64,000 bases of DNA from Nipponacmea schrenckii (GCA_030562195.1 JAUJPP010000012.1:10292001-10356000), one strand, 5' to 3'; positions 13,062 to 25,573 are shown, counted from the first letter of the stretch. Notes: generated by a model not told the origin, from the sequence alone. Translations and numbers: made by a program.

Positions 13062-15350
13062 TTAAGTTTCATCTTGGATAGTATCTAATATTTTTTTCAC
13101 TGAGTTATGTTTAGTGTTCATTTTCTTTGTATCTCCGATGTTCAGATCTTTCACTTTGTCCACATTTCGTAAATTGTCAAGAGCACTAAGAAGTCTTTCT
13201 TTAACTATAAATCTACCGTTAGGTTTAGAAGGATATGTACATTCATTGAGCATATTCAGTAAATCCCAATCATCTTTGGCATATTCGGGCATATCATGCA
13301 ACAAACCTCCTGGCATACCAGGCTCTGTGCCATATTTGGACAGTAAGTTACGGCATAAAGCGTAGTAGTTATGATCTGATGACATATGTCTACAGAGATT
13401 ATCAGTACTAAATGATAAACAGTTCGAACCTTCACAATCATCAAACTTACTTTCATATGGTTCAGACCATCCTATTGGTTGTTCTGGAAAGAAAAATAAC
13501 ACCAATTACATAAATTCTTATATAATATCTTGAGTCGTGCATCCAAGAAATATTTCTTAAAGAAGGGACAATTTTCCTATTTATGAGTGTCAATCAGCAT
13601 AAGCATAAGATAAAAGCGATATTTGTACCGCAGGGTGAAAAAGCTTTAATTAAATGCTTATTGACCCTTAAACATGAAAAAGGGAAATGGTTTATCATAT
13701 AACATGACAAAATGAACTCTTCCAATAAACATTATCTGAGTAAACTTGATATTTGATATTTTGATTGAAATTGTTAGACAAAGGTAAACAATCACTTACT
13801 AGCTTCAATTGCCATTTTATCAACTACAATGATATTTTCAGCATCAATAATTTTAACTTTACCAGCATAATCAACTGCAAAGTTTTCATACTGTACATCC
13901 GTCCAATATAAAATAAAATCTTCTTTATTTTCACTCATTAAAATAGCTATTTTCATCAACTGATAAGCTATATCAGCCTATATAACAAAGCACAAATGTA
14001 AAAAGTCATTAAAGTGGAATGATGCAGAAATTTAAATGGACTTAATGATGATTCTTGTTCAGGCAGATCAAGAAATTTCTCTTTGTAATTAGGAACTTGT
14101 AAGACAAACTGGTATTTTTACCGATCATTAAAATATCTCTTCCTTTCAATTGATATAAGTATTAGCAGTCCAATTATTGAATATGTTTATGAATAAATGA
14201 AAATATGAGAACCCAATTTTATTAGCATAAAAAAAACATGTTTTTTCAATTTATAAAGGGATTCACGATTGATTTTTTAGCCTATGCATATGCATCACAG
14301 CCACTTTTATCTGATTTTCTATCTAATGTTGATGAAATTCCAGAACAACTTGACCATTAAGACGTCACTATTGAAATATGCAATAACATCAATGACTTAC
14401 TCTTGTGGAAAATGGAGCATTATAGTATTCAGTTAATGGTCTTCCAGCATTTTCCAAAACTACAAATCTTCCACAAGCACCATAATATTTAGGGAATGGC
14501 CAGCCATCACTTGCAGGAAATGCCTGAAAAATACGAATGTAATATTGTATTATAAGCATTTTATTTCCCTAGAGAATACAGTCAAATTCTATCAATTGAT
14601 GTCATGAATGTCCATGTAAAGTTTAATTTTTAAAATAGTTACCTGCATAATAAGTGGTTCAGTATTCACCATAGATACATACATTAGTTGTACTTTATCT
14701 CTATATAAAATAACATTATTTGATGATCTTTCTTGATATTTACTCCATAATCTATCTAATAATCTATAACTTCCACAAGTAAACATCCCAATTTTTATAC
14801 TATCTAAATGTTTTGGTAGTATTGGTTTATCTTTTAAGGCATAGGCTGAGTTAGTTTTGTAAATGACTCGTGCAATATCACAACCTTCTGGTCTGTTAGC
14901 ATCTTTACACAGGGCATTATCAACCTTGACAATCTCACTGTTTAGAGCTAATTTCTTCAATACAACATCCTCTTCACTATAGATGTGTTTTCCATAATGC
15001 ACATTTTTTACATTAACTATATCCAAAACTCTTACTTTAGACCATCCAATAAGCTTTATATGATTATCTAAAAGCATACCACAAGCAGAAGAGCCAAAAC
15101 AAGCAGGGCACTTGTCAGTTTCCAAAAATGATTCATTCTGTAGGTCATTTGAGAAAATAACTCTGTATATACAATAGTACAGAATAAATGAACATAACAT
15201 TGATAAAAATAACATTATCTTGGCTTTACCAGGTAGCCTACGATATCTATATTTAGTGTCATTGACCACCCGCTCAATCTGTTTTGCAGACACTGCCATA
15301 CTTGGACTCCTTTTCTGCCGTCTTATGATACCTTCAGCTCCTGGCAACAT
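13062..15350 (-). CDS. DIPK2: Divergent protein kinase domain 2 (DIPK2A/B; DIA1/C3orf58-like), complete, 4 coding exons
   Basis: Coding exons in order: 14643-15350, 14401-14523, 13800-13977, 13062-13483, giving 476 aa (human DIPK2A is 430). The family is a secretory-pathway kinase-like group that enters the ER/Golgi lumen or is secreted. Residues 1-44 are basic, and 45-66 form a signal-anchor (IMLFLSMLCSFILYYCIYRV), so a type II protein is likely. Family marks are CPACFGSSAC (81-90), VRVLDIVNVKNV, VVLKKL with a candidate ATP lysine near 132-133, GWPFPKYYGACGR, the catalytic-loop equivalent DVQYENFAV (about 304-312), IIDAEN (about 320-325) in the DFG position, ESKFDDCEGSNCLSF, DHNYYALCRNLLS and GGLLHD. 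Many conserved cysteines fit an oxidising compartment. The start is the first in-frame Met; a non-coding upstream exon is likely. The choice between the 2A and 2B orthologue is not resolved. Confidence 0.94.
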
Positions 15351-15356
15351 GATTCC
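15338..15356 (-). promoter_or_regulatory. Possible short upstream ORF overlapping the DIPK2 start
   Basis: If transcription includes the bases after the acceptor ending at 15368, the first ATG met is eight bases before the DIPK2 Met and out of frame. It opens a roughly 11-residue frame that overlaps the main start. Such a uORF could dampen translation; this is inference. Confidence 0.3.
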
Positions 15357-15367
15357 ATGTATTAGGT

Positions 15368-18300
15368 CTGATACAGAAAACAGATAAAAGAAATGTTATT
15401 ATCTGTACATGACATATTCAGACCTCTTCATTCTAAATATTTTCTAAAAGCCTGAAATAATTTATAACACATTTCTTTATTAATAGGCCTATAGATTAAG
15501 AATATGACGTATTGTATACTTCCTCTTAGGATGATCATAATATTGAAATATCTAAACTTGGCCAAAATGAGTCAGTGACAGTGGACTTACCTGGTGACGA
15601 TATGACAGGAATCCTTCTACAATCCAATAGATTCATTAAACTAGGCCTTAGTAATTTTAAAACATGCTCAGACTTCTTTAAACTGATACATTGTCTTATA
15701 TAGAGATTCTATTCTTTAGGCAAGTTATGGCACCTTGTAATGCCAACTGATGAAAATATCCTCTTAATGAATAATCATTGGTTTGTCAACAATGGAATAC
15801 TGGTAGGTCTATAGTGATGTTTTGTTCTAATGACTCATATTTTTAAAGTCTAGCCTAAATGAACACAGTTGGCCTTATCCAAATGTAGAAAACAGTGACA
15901 CAAGATTCTCTTGTATGATGTCACAATTAGTTAGCGGTCTAGAATAAGTTGGTATGTAAGGTATGGACAGACAATCAATAAGAAATAGATTAAATTGCTT
16001 ACATGACATGCATCGATGGACAGTGGAATGACGGAGAAACACTTGGTTCCACTTTCAGTTTCTTTTGAATGTTTAGAAGAGTTATTTACCTTGAAAACTT
16101 AAACGTAACTAGTCTACTTATTGTAACAATTTCGTACCCAATGATTGACTAATAATCTAAAAGTCACCAATCTTAACACCAATGATGTTTGTTTCGAAAC
16201 GAATCACAACACAATACATACACGATACAATTTACACAACTTTATACTTTATACGGTCATCACCAGGCTTAATGATAATAATACTATCATAATCGATAAT
16301 AAAATATCTATCGGGCTACTTAAGTTCACTTTAAGATCAAGTATGTCTTCTTTACCTTCTAAAATCATACTCTATTCTGACATTATTATGACTATCGGTA
16401 CATAATAATGGGCTTTACGACAGTTCAGACCTTATGACGTAATAATAAGTTAAATTAAATAAAGAAGTTATACTCTTTCCAGAGACAGTTTTATGAATTT
16501 TGATGGCATTTTTCAACATTCTGAGGTGACAATTATAAGTTTTACTATTTTATGAAGTTTTTTTCGACATTTTCTAGCTGTATAGAACAACCACGGCTTT
16601 AGCAGTAAGTTGTATAGAGCAGTTACGGCAGTCAGTTTCCCGGGATATAATGACTAATTTGATTGGTGTTTGTTGATTTTCTACTCTTCGAATCGCCTTT
16701 TGTCGACTCCTAGCGCAATTCACCCGGTAAAACTAATTCCACCAGAGGCTTATTCCACCACTTTTCTAAAGTATTATCATACATAGACCCCAGGATACTT
16801 GATAACTTGGGTGTATCATGATTTTCTTGGTTCAAATTATTCTATATGCACTGTACATAAATAACAATTTCATTTGTTTGTGGCCACTTTTCTTAAAGTT
16901 TACTGCAGTTGAAGTGGCCCATAAAAAAAAGGAAAAATGTCATCCAGATATTGACGACCTCAATTAAAATTAAAATCACACAAAAGTATTACCATTGTAA
17001 AGCTATCTGAAATATTTAGTAGCCTATATATAGTAGGTCTACATTACGCTACCATTCATTGTGACGGTATAATTAAAAAACATGATAATGCAACAGATGA
17101 CGTTAGCATAATAGGCCTACACAATGCAAAAGACGTTTAAAAGCATTATAAAATTGTATTTAAAATAGGCCTACATAGCCTACTGTTGAATGAAATAGGT
17201 GGCCAGTTCATGGGAAGTAACTCTTTAAAAATTTTATTTGAAAAATGGATCAATGCAATATAACACATCTGTTGATGTTTATTTGAAAAATAAAAAAAAC
17301 AGCAAAATATATTTGTACACCTTTATGAATAATATTTTGTAAAAAACATTTCATTGTGAGAATTTACAAAATACAGTATAGGCCTACACCGTGTTAATTC
17401 TGAAATACCTGTTGCTGTGAAGTGCGTGAAGTTGTCAAAATTTTTACCGACTGATATTGAAAGACCGTTAACAACATACATTATATCGACTTCATCAGGA
17501 ATATTTGTTCCTAAATTTACAGAATGCCATTTAGCTACGATTTATATGATTTAAGTATAATACCATAGTGAGTGGATCGACAAATATTGAGCACATGTTT
17601 ATAAACAGAACTAACATGAATTTACAGTGAGTTGGTTTTTCATTAATATTATAGACCCACATAATATAAATTATATAGATACCTCAGTTAGATTGAACAC
17701 AGCAATGTACAGTAACGACTTTTAATCAGCTTAATACTGTATTTGGGATTAATAGTTAAAATTTGAAATAGATGTTTAGACAAGTTGGACATATTGACGG
17801 GTTTCTGTGGCCAGAATACAAGCTTGATGTTCATTTTTAAAGCCTTATTATAATTCGCATGGTGAAAGTAAAAACATCATCCGAAGCCGATATAAACCAT
17901 TGTAGATTTTATCTCTTAATGTTTTTATCCATCTCATATCGAAATATTTCGATTGTCTTAACTTAGCCTAAGCTTTATTTTTAACACAACTTGACAGTTC
18001 ATGCACCACATCGCGGTAAGTAGACTTACCGTCAGCTCCGACTCATCTTCTGTAGCTTACTTCCGGTTAACCAAGAACAACGTCATTACAAAACTCCAAC
18101 AATCAGTAATCAATATTACCTAGATGAAAATCAAAATAATGCATTTAGTATGAAGTGAAAGTGAACATTACTTTATGCCACTTTATAACATGCTAAATCA
18201 TGAAGAGTAAGGATGCAGAAAAACAACTTGTGTAATATATTTTCTGTACGGTTCTAAATTTATCATCACAAAATCATTGACTGTTCAGTTGGCAGAATGT

Positions 18301-19040
18301 CAGTAAACTTTAATTTGAGATCAGAACGTAAGAAGAGAACCAAGAAGTAAAACAAGTATTTGAGTAAGTGTAATCATTATTTATATATAAAGTTCTGTAT
18401 GTGATTTTTAATTTACATGTCTAATTAAAATTGTTCTTTGCACAGGGTTGTGAGAGTAACTTTCTGAGTTTCTTTTTGAAGACATTGTTAGTGGAATAGC
18501 TCAGTGCCTCAGTCAGGAGAGAGTTTGATTGTTGTCTGCCATGTGATTAGTCAATTTGCTTCTGGCAGCTGGTGAATTTGGATTGTCGACCTTATTAATT
18601 GCAGTGCCTAAAATGGGGGCCAGCCTTTTTTGGGCAAGTAAAAAATCAGAACTACTGGCCCAAATGACAAAGTGCTGGCCCAAATATTTTCCATCAATAT
18701 TTTACCAAATAAGTAAGTAACATATCATCTATGACTATATGATTTATTCAATCATTCCAGGGGTGTTGATTTGGCTCTGTATGCCGGACATGACCGGCAG
18801 TCATTCCAAAGTCATCCTTTACAAATAGGCTCTGCCGGATATCAAGTAAGCTTATAGGTCAGTGACATTAAAAAAAAATTAAAAATTAAATTACTAAACA
18901 ATCACCTTTAGTCAATTAAGTAAATGAAGGGATTAACGGTAAAAGATGGTTAATTAACAATGAATTTACTGACAATTATTAATCGGCTGCCGGTAAACGC
19001 TTCCAGTTCAAAGAGACCATCTCTTACTTTTAACAAACTA
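15368..19040. other. DIPK2 upstream intron and flanking AT-rich DNA
   Basis: No coding exon was recognised. Short motifs of the type taggcctac and gcctatag recur many times at 15480-17400, a composition quirk of this genome rather than a gene. The open frame 16145-16405 shows no family signature. Confidence 0.45.
18030..18080 (-). promoter_or_regulatory. Candidate 5' non-coding exon and promoter of DIPK2
   Basis: On the minus strand an ACCGGAAGT (ETS-type core promoter motif) is followed within about 45 bases by a strong splice donor, GACG|GTAAGT, with the exon ending at 18030. The DIPK2 coding exon begins after a pyrimidine-rich acceptor (AG at 15369-15368), so an intron of about 2.7 kb would join them. 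The link is inferred from position and splice signals only; RNA reads would settle it. Confidence 0.35.
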
Positions 19041-20600
19041 TACCGTATATTTCCGTGTATAATGCGCAGGTTTTTGCCATAAAATGGGCCCAACAAAGAG
19101 GGGGTGCGCACTATATACGGTTAAATAAATTTGGAGTATTTTTTCCCAACGAAAATGCCGCAATTCGATGTTGAGGATCCGCCATTTTGTCTTACTTCAT
19201 TGACATTCGCGGTAAAATTGATTTGTGTAAAAGATTGAATTATGATTTTAATAACGACACAATATGATTATTATTTTATAAATTAAATATTTATTGTTAA
19301 ATATTTGAACAAAACTAAAATGATTCAAGTTAATAACTTTGTTATTAAAATGGAAAATATTACGTGAAGACAAGAGGTACCAAAAATAATGTTCACGGGC
19401 CAAGCATTTTGGATGGCTTTTATAGTAGGAACAAGTGATTGTCATGCTTGATGACATGCCTCAATACGTAATCGAGTCTTGCCTGAATATAAATACGGTT
19501 ACCAGAATAACTGGGTTTTGATATAATCCATTGTTTTCCTAATTATTCATCAGATATGAAACACAAGGTTCACGCTGTCATTTTTTTTATTTCCGTTGAG
19601 AGACAATACTAGTCGATGAATCTAAGCGGGGGGTAAAAGCAGACGATAAAAATAAACTATTGAGCGAATCATGTCACTCTAGCGAGGATTAAAGACTCAA
19701 TTAAGAAAGACAATGATATTTATTTACGTTAAACAAACGAAACAATCACAATTAAGTATTCACACAATAGGAACTGACGCAATATCATGATTATTATTCG
19801 CATTATGATTACAAGTATAATGGGACCTATTAGTCTTAGTCAGTTACCGTTAGCCCTTCGAATTCCTGTCAATGATCTCTTCTTCAATACGTCTAAGTTT
19901 ACCGGGTAATTGCACATTTTTCTTCAAGTTGAATATCATCCTCGGTACCATCCATAGCATTAAAAAGATCAAATCAGGTGAGTACCGTAATTTAATAGCG
20001 CGGTATCTCAATAAAGTCATGCACAAATTTATCGATTAGTATAATATTCAAGTATTCACAAAATGAACTGACGCAATATCATGATTATTTTTCAAATTAT
20101 TATTACAAGTGTAATGGGGCCTATTAGTCTTACACCAAGTCAGTTACCGTAAGCCCCTCGAATTCCTGTCAATGGTATCTTCTTCAATACGTCTAAGTTT
20201 ACCGGGTAATTGCACATTTTTATTCCAATAGAATATCATCCTCGGTACAGTAATTTAAAAGCATGATACATGATTTCTAAATAACACTCAATAATACCAT
20301 TACGAGAGATTAGAAGCAATAAATACGAGATTAAAATGGATTTTATTATAAAAATAAATCGTAGAAACGTAAGTTGCAGTGGAACATTGTTTATTATAAA
20401 AAAAATCTATGAATGGTGACTTACGTATTGACAACTATTTCCCGATATTGGTGTCTATGAAATGCCAACTTAAAGTCGTGTTTTTGCCGCGAAAAAGGGT
20501 GCGCACTATACATGGGTAATGAATTTTCCCCGATTTCGCGGAGGCAAGGAAGGGGTGCGCATTATACATGCCTGCGCATTATATTCGGAATTATACGGTA
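19041..20600. mobile_element. Non-autonomous pogo/Tigger-like DNA transposon with TA-flanked inverted termini
   Basis: The left end taccgtatatttccgtgtat and the reverse complement of the right end, taccgtataattccgaatat, match over about 30 bp with few changes. Both ends then repeat a subterminal tgcgca(c/g) motif. The ends are bounded by TA, as in Tc1/mariner-pogo insertions, for a length of about 1.56 kb. On the minus strand near 19925-19980 a remnant reads NAMDGTEDDIQLE, and near 20225-20250 TEDDILLE. Both resemble the ALDGTEDD..W/LE tail of pogo/Tigger DDE transposases, so the element is a deletion derivative. It carries no intact transposase. The superfamily call rests on TA flanks plus these fragments. 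Confidence 0.75.
19751..20249. repeat. Internal duplication inside the pogo-like element
   Basis: About 195 bp at 19751-19946 (from attaagtatt to ctcggtac) recurs at 20045-20247 with scattered substitutions and small indels. The offset is about 295 bp. Both copies hold the transposase-tail remnant, so a tandem duplication happened within the element after it lost its central coding region. Confidence 0.8.
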
Positions 20601-21660
20601 ATAGGATCAGTTGACACGATAATCAGTTATATGTTTAATACTATAGTTACGCCGTTAAATTTTAACTGGTCATTATTCACAGATATTTTTCCGATTTCAT
20701 CAATAGTCAATACCAACGTAAACATGCAAAGAAAATGAAATAAATAGAATTCTTGACGATGATAGCTTGCCGGTCATTGAGAATTCTCGGGAGAGGAGAA
20801 TATATTTTTTTTTTCTTCTTAGGTGATGATTATAAAACGACGATAATATAAATTTTAGCAGATCTGTAGGGTACTCGCCCAGACGTTTTTTTTTGGGCCA
20901 CAGCTTGCAATACAATTTTTTTTCGGCAAAATGCGATGTATTTTTCATTTGTAGCGCAGTACTATTGCAATACCCGGTTACATAATATTTTCTAATTAAT
21001 GAAAGATATGGAAATAAAGTAGCCTACTTGTCCAATGCCTGAGTAATGAAATTTTAAGTGGGACATGATTTAATGAACTGCTACACGAGTTTCACTTTGA
21101 CCTAACTAATAATATTCTTTTAACCTCTGATATGCCATATTCTCACCTTTTATTCCCTATTGATCTAGTGAATACAACCTGTAATTTTTTAAGCTTGTTT
21201 GTAAGGGATGCAGTTGTTTCCTCCCTTTTACAGTTCCACCCACAGTGGTTTCCCCCCTCTACAAGTTCCACCCTAGCAATTTCCCCCCAGTTGTTTCCTC
21301 CCCCATATATATATGTTATGTATGCTTAATTAACAAGTATAATTTGAATTAAAAACATATTTTATTTTCATTCATAACAATAATGCATATACATGTCCCT
21401 CTTATTTTCACTATATATGTTTATTTTCCTGCATAACATTTACTATTTTCTTTTTTTGTGATGTCGAAATTGCTTTATTTTCATATTTTGCCAACCTAAA
21501 AAGTAAAAAATACATCAATTATTTTTCTTATTTGACATTTATCTTCAAAAAATGAACTTAAGAACAGAATATTAAGAAAAATATTTAAGCATAATCAGGA
21601 AAATAGCCCTAACAGACATAGACAAAACAATGGGCACTTATAAAATACCAAATAAAGTTA
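20601..21660. other. Intergenic DNA with a C-rich minisatellite
   Basis: The stretch 21207-21303 contains four imperfect units built from gtttcctccc and agttccaccc, strikingly pyrimidine-rich against the AT-rich background. The open frames 20700-20948 and 21132-21329 have no recognisable domains and are probably chance frames. Confidence 0.45.
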
Positions 21661-21666
21661 CACATA

Positions 21667-22230
21667 TTAATTATAAGCAGCTAAAAATAGGTGGGGCTTT
21701 AAACGAGTTTTAAAAATAGATACAGATTCACTGTTTCTGATAGAGAAAGGCAGTTTGTTCCAGATTTTGGGGGCTCTAATCGAGAACGCACGCTCTCCAT
21801 GAGAGGACTGTTTTGCTTTACGCTCCACTAAAAGAAGGCGGTCATTACTGGAACGCAATTGTCGAGAAGTTCGATATAAAATAAGCAATTCACTAAGATA
21901 TAAAGGTGCAAGATTATTAAGACATTTGTAGGTGAGTAAAAGGATTTTAAAATCAATTCTGAAAGTAACTGGCAACCAATGAAGTGTCTTGAGAACAGGA
22001 GTTATGTGATTGGATGATGATGTACGTGAGATGAGACGAGCTGCTGAGTTCTGTAGTTTTTGGAGCTTATTGATAAGTTTCAAAGAAATACCGGATAAAA
22101 GGGAGTTAAAACTGTCCAATCTAGACACAACTTAAGCTTGTATGAGAGTTTTGGTGGCATTAACTGTAATAAATTTACGAATTTTACTTATGTTTCTAAG
22201 ATGGTAAAAGCCGGATTTGCACAAATTATT
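21667..22230 (-). pseudogene. 3' end of a CR1/L2-type LINE reverse transcriptase, 5'-truncated, one stop
   Basis: From about 22230 down to 21667 the minus strand encodes the C-terminal tail of a non-LTR reverse transcriptase. It reads CKSGFYHLRNISKIR, then after a TAA codon VVSRLDSFNSLLSG, LQKLQNSAARLI, LHWLPVTFRIDFKILLLTYK, PLYLSELL, SHGERAFSIRAPKIWNKLP and FKTRLKPHLF. This is the thumb/tail motif series of CR1, L2 and related elements. The in-frame TAA lies near 22131-22133. The N-terminal endonuclease and the catalytic palm are absent, as expected of a 5'-truncated copy. Confidence 0.88.
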
Positions 22231-22249
22231 TCTCCATGTTCATATATAT

Positions 22250-22460
22250 TGTCTTCAACCCCTGTCTGTCCGTTAGTCCAGAATTGCTTTTGAATGCGAA
22301 AGACGACATTTTATCTGATTTGAATGAAACTTGATGAGATCTCGAACAAGTTCTAAATTTACTATTTTTAATGAACGGTTTTTGAGTTATTGCACTTGAC
22401 TTAGTCAAAATTTGCTTGTGAACGCGATAGAGATCACAATTTCCATTGGATTTGAATGAA
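22250..22460. repeat. Copy of a dispersed family with 'gatttgaatgaaacttg...ttgagttattgc...cttgacttag' motifs
   Basis: The motif series (gtctgtccgttagtcc, tctgatttgaatgaaacttg, ttgagttattgc.cttgacttagt, attggatttgaatgaaatt) recurs at 23690-23900, 33960-35800, 37490-37940 and 41760-41900. It is an ordinary high-copy repeat here, related to the cassette in GPCPD1 intron 2. Confidence 0.6.
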
Positions 22461-22461
22461 A

Positions 22462-23560
22462 TTAGGTTTCGGGGAAGGGAGGGATTGAATCTCCTATATG
22501 TGCAGGCCTAGGGTGGAACAAATATTTCATTGAGAAATGGGGATCTGGATCTGTTGGATGGTTTTCTTCTGTTCTGATGTGGTGAATATTAAGTCCTATA
22601 GGTCTTGCTGTATTTAATGTCTCAATCCAATGGGCTTCTCTAGATTGACGGAATTTGGTAGTTTCATCTTCGGGCAAGTCGATTTCTATGCGCTCAATTG
22701 GGGTTAGGGTGAGATCGTCAAGTGAATTGTTGTCAAGATTGAAATGATTAGAAACAGGCTTGTCTTTTTTTAATTAATATATGATCTGTAAGCATTACAG
22801 CGAATGAGTAATTTGTTAGTATATTATATTACATTCCAGTTTTCACATGTAAGGTGCTCTTGGATCGGGTATCTTTTATTCGTAGAGTTTCTTAAAGGGG
22901 CACAGTCTTGATTTGTTTCGGACAATCATCCGACAGCCTCAAACACATGAAATCTTTTGTTTAGCTAATTAGAAATAGTCTACAGAGCTTACCTTTGAAA
23001 TTTGAGCCTTCAAATCCATGGGTATACATATTTATCCGTGTTTGAAAATCATAATGTCTTAAGATATTATGAACGTCCCGCCATATTGGAAAATCAAAGA
23101 GTTATAAATATACTACTGCGCAGGCCCACACTGATAAAACAAAAAGAAAGTGCATGTAATAACAATTGTAGATTTTGTCAACAGGACACACAATTTTCAG
23201 ACTGACTGAAGACCAGCCGCGTACAGCACGGAAAAAAATAAAAAGTGAAATTTTTTAGGTATATTTCAAGGTATTTTGCGATTTTCTTAGATCTTGAGTA
23301 TTTCTGAGGACTGTTTAAATGTAACAAAGGCCCAAAACGACCCCTAAAAATCAAGATTGTGCCCCTTTAAAAAATAATGAGTTTCTGATATAAAGGCATA
23401 TGTTTTGCATCTGGTTGACATGTACATGGCTGGAGGTACTTCGGCATAAAGTCTATTTTTAGCTGCTATCTGTGCTAAGGTGGAATTTTTTATGTTTCTA
23501 AAAAACCGTTTTGAGTATCCATGCTCTGTTTTTAGAAAACAATTGTACAGGCTTGGTTGA
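22462..23560 (-). pseudogene. GIY-YIG retroelement remnant (Penelope-like C-terminal region), split by a MITE
   Basis: On the minus strand the downstream part (22462-22890) shows, in shifting frames, YPIQEHLTCENWNVIYY, SNHFNLDNNSLDDLTLTPIE and then KFRQSREAHWIETLNTARPIGLN. The upstream part (23371-23560) shows RNIKNSTLAQIAAKNRLY and RCKTYAFISETH. The order RCKTC-FI, TC-s-NVIY-I, HFN, R-RE-WI-L-T--P-GLN is the tail of reverse transcriptases fused to a GIY-YIG endonuclease, as in Penelope-like elements. Stops and frame shifts break it. A 479-bp TTAA-flanked MITE sits between the two parts. Confidence 0.72.
22892..23370. mobile_element. TTAA-flanked MITE (Kolobok- or piggyBac-type), 479 bp
   Basis: The left end ttaaaggggcacagtcttga and the reverse complement of the right end, ttaaaggggcacaatcttga, match at 19 of 20 bases, and TTAA lies at both outer edges as target duplication. 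There is no coding capacity; the open frame 23002-23205 is a chance frame. TTAA targets fit Kolobok or piggyBac, and the AGGG terminus leans toward Kolobok. It interrupts an older retroelement, so it is the younger insertion. Confidence 0.82.
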
Positions 23561-23689
23561 AATCAGAAAACCTGGTGCAAATTTGAAGAAATTGTAAAAC
23601 TTGTGACTTAATTTTTTAAGAAAAAGTATGTTTTGGATGAAATGAGCTCTTATGCGAAAGACTTCTAGTTTAGTAGTCTCTGCTATGGA

Positions 23690-24419
23690 ATTTATGATTT
23701 AGATTGATGGGATCTTGGACAAATTTGAAAGTGACGATTGTTCGGTTAACTATATTTGAGTTATTGCCATTGACTTAGTCCAAACACATGAAATTAGCTA
23801 GTAACGGGTTATTGCAATAGAGACTAGATTTCATCTGATTTGAATTAAATTTGGTGTGAACATTTATATAGATGATAACTTGGATTATAACTTAATAATA
23901 TTGGGGTTTCTGCCTGTATAATTACAATTAATGTGAAGGTTTTTGACATTCCATATTTTACTACATCAATGTATATTATGAAATATTGACATAGTTGTTT
24001 ATTCATTGTAAAAATTCTGTACATTTTCTAGATTGTAATAGATGTTTCTAAGTTTTTAATATTTATGTCAACTATTTTGATTATAAAACTATTATTTGAG
24101 AAATCCTGAAAATCAGCTTATTGTGAAATCCTTGAAAAATTTTTATGTTGGCCTTTGGTTAACCGACATCTGTCAAGTTATCCTATCTTAATTATGTATT
24201 GAGAATTATTATGTGATATGATTTGATTAATAGGCCATTGACATTACTATCTTTTTTTTTTTCATCACATACAAGATATGAGTTGTCTATACACTGATTT
24301 AAAAAGTAAGTCAGGTTAATGAAGCTTATTTTGTTGTGGTTGTACTCTATATTTTAGTAATTGCCAGTACAGGCAAAATCTGTGTACCAGAAATATATTT
24401 GACGGTAGAGTTATGTTAG
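23690..24419. repeat. Second copy of the dispersed family, then plain AT-rich DNA
   Basis: 23690-23900 matches the series at 22250-22460 (gatgggatcttggacaaatttg, ttgagttattgccattgacttagtcc, ttcatctgatttgaattaaatttgg). The rest, 23900-24419, shows nothing recognisable. Confidence 0.5.
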
Positions 24420-25527
24420 GCCAAACAAAATAATATGTGTGGTTCCGGTTACCCGACCGACCCTAATTTTTACCCCCGACCCTAAACTTTTTTCCGATCG
24501 ATGAGAAAAAAAAACCCACTCCCGTATTGGTCTAAATAAATCACACATAAGTCGCAGTCGCAAATAGAAAACAAAGTTAGGTTCGTGTTAATCAACATAC
24601 GCGATTACATTATTGTTTACGGTAAGAAACTAGATAGTCTCGATTATTCAGACCTTCAAACGTCTATATTGTTAAAATACTACTGACAGAAATAATCACG
24701 CGACAAAAATAATACTCGCAGAATTGCTTAGAACGAACTGCTCCCGATTCCCGACTGGTTATCTCCCTTTTTTCTCTAAAATGGCTGCTTCATGTAGCGT
24801 GCTTTGTCTAACTTTTAAGAAATGTGACCACCAAGAAAAGAAAAGTGCCGTAATGCCTGTATTAAATTCCAGAACCTTTCTGGATTTATTTAAAGAGTAT
24901 CATGAAGTTGGATCTGATATAGGCGTAGATGATAACCCGTTTAATGTGACTAGTCAATCTCATTCTATTGTACCGTCATTGACTGTAGGGGAAGTAGTTT
25001 CCTTATTTAACTTTCGACAGTTCGAATTTGAGTGCACATTGTCAATAGCTGTTAACACTGAAGAAGGAGACTCTGTAAAGATGGCAAGGCCAAATGCTTT
25101 TGAGTTATTAATGGCTGGTGGTAGAGGCTTTCCTAAAAAGAAAACAGCCAGGTAGGTTGGGCCAACATGGCAACAGTAAAAACAGATCTAGTATTGGCTG
25201 TAGGCTATTTTAATTCATACACTGACATCTATCTATCAATTTTTTTATATTTATTTGACAAAGTATGGCAGCAAACAAAGGCAAGACAGTGTTAGGGTGT
25301 ATTAAGACAAGTCTCAATAAAAGCACTGGCCTAGTTCACAGAGCAATAGATAAAATTATGAATACGTGAATATTAGTAATACATTAGTTTTTGACTAAAT
25401 TTAAAGAAGCACACACACATACACACACAGTCTCATAATCTCTGAAATTCAATATATTGTGTATAGTTATGGTACCAGTCCTGAAAAAAAGTATTTCCTG
25501 AAATCAAATTATGAGAAAGCCTGTTTT

Positions 25528-25573
<46 letters not shown>

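Noticed and set aside
13114..13365. Plus-strand 83-aa frame
   Set aside because: Antisense shadow of the DIPK2 last exon.
18490..18545. 'gtggaatagctcagtgcctcagtcaggag' considered as a tRNA-like sequence
   Set aside because: It cannot be folded by eye into a cloverleaf with A and B boxes at proper spacing.
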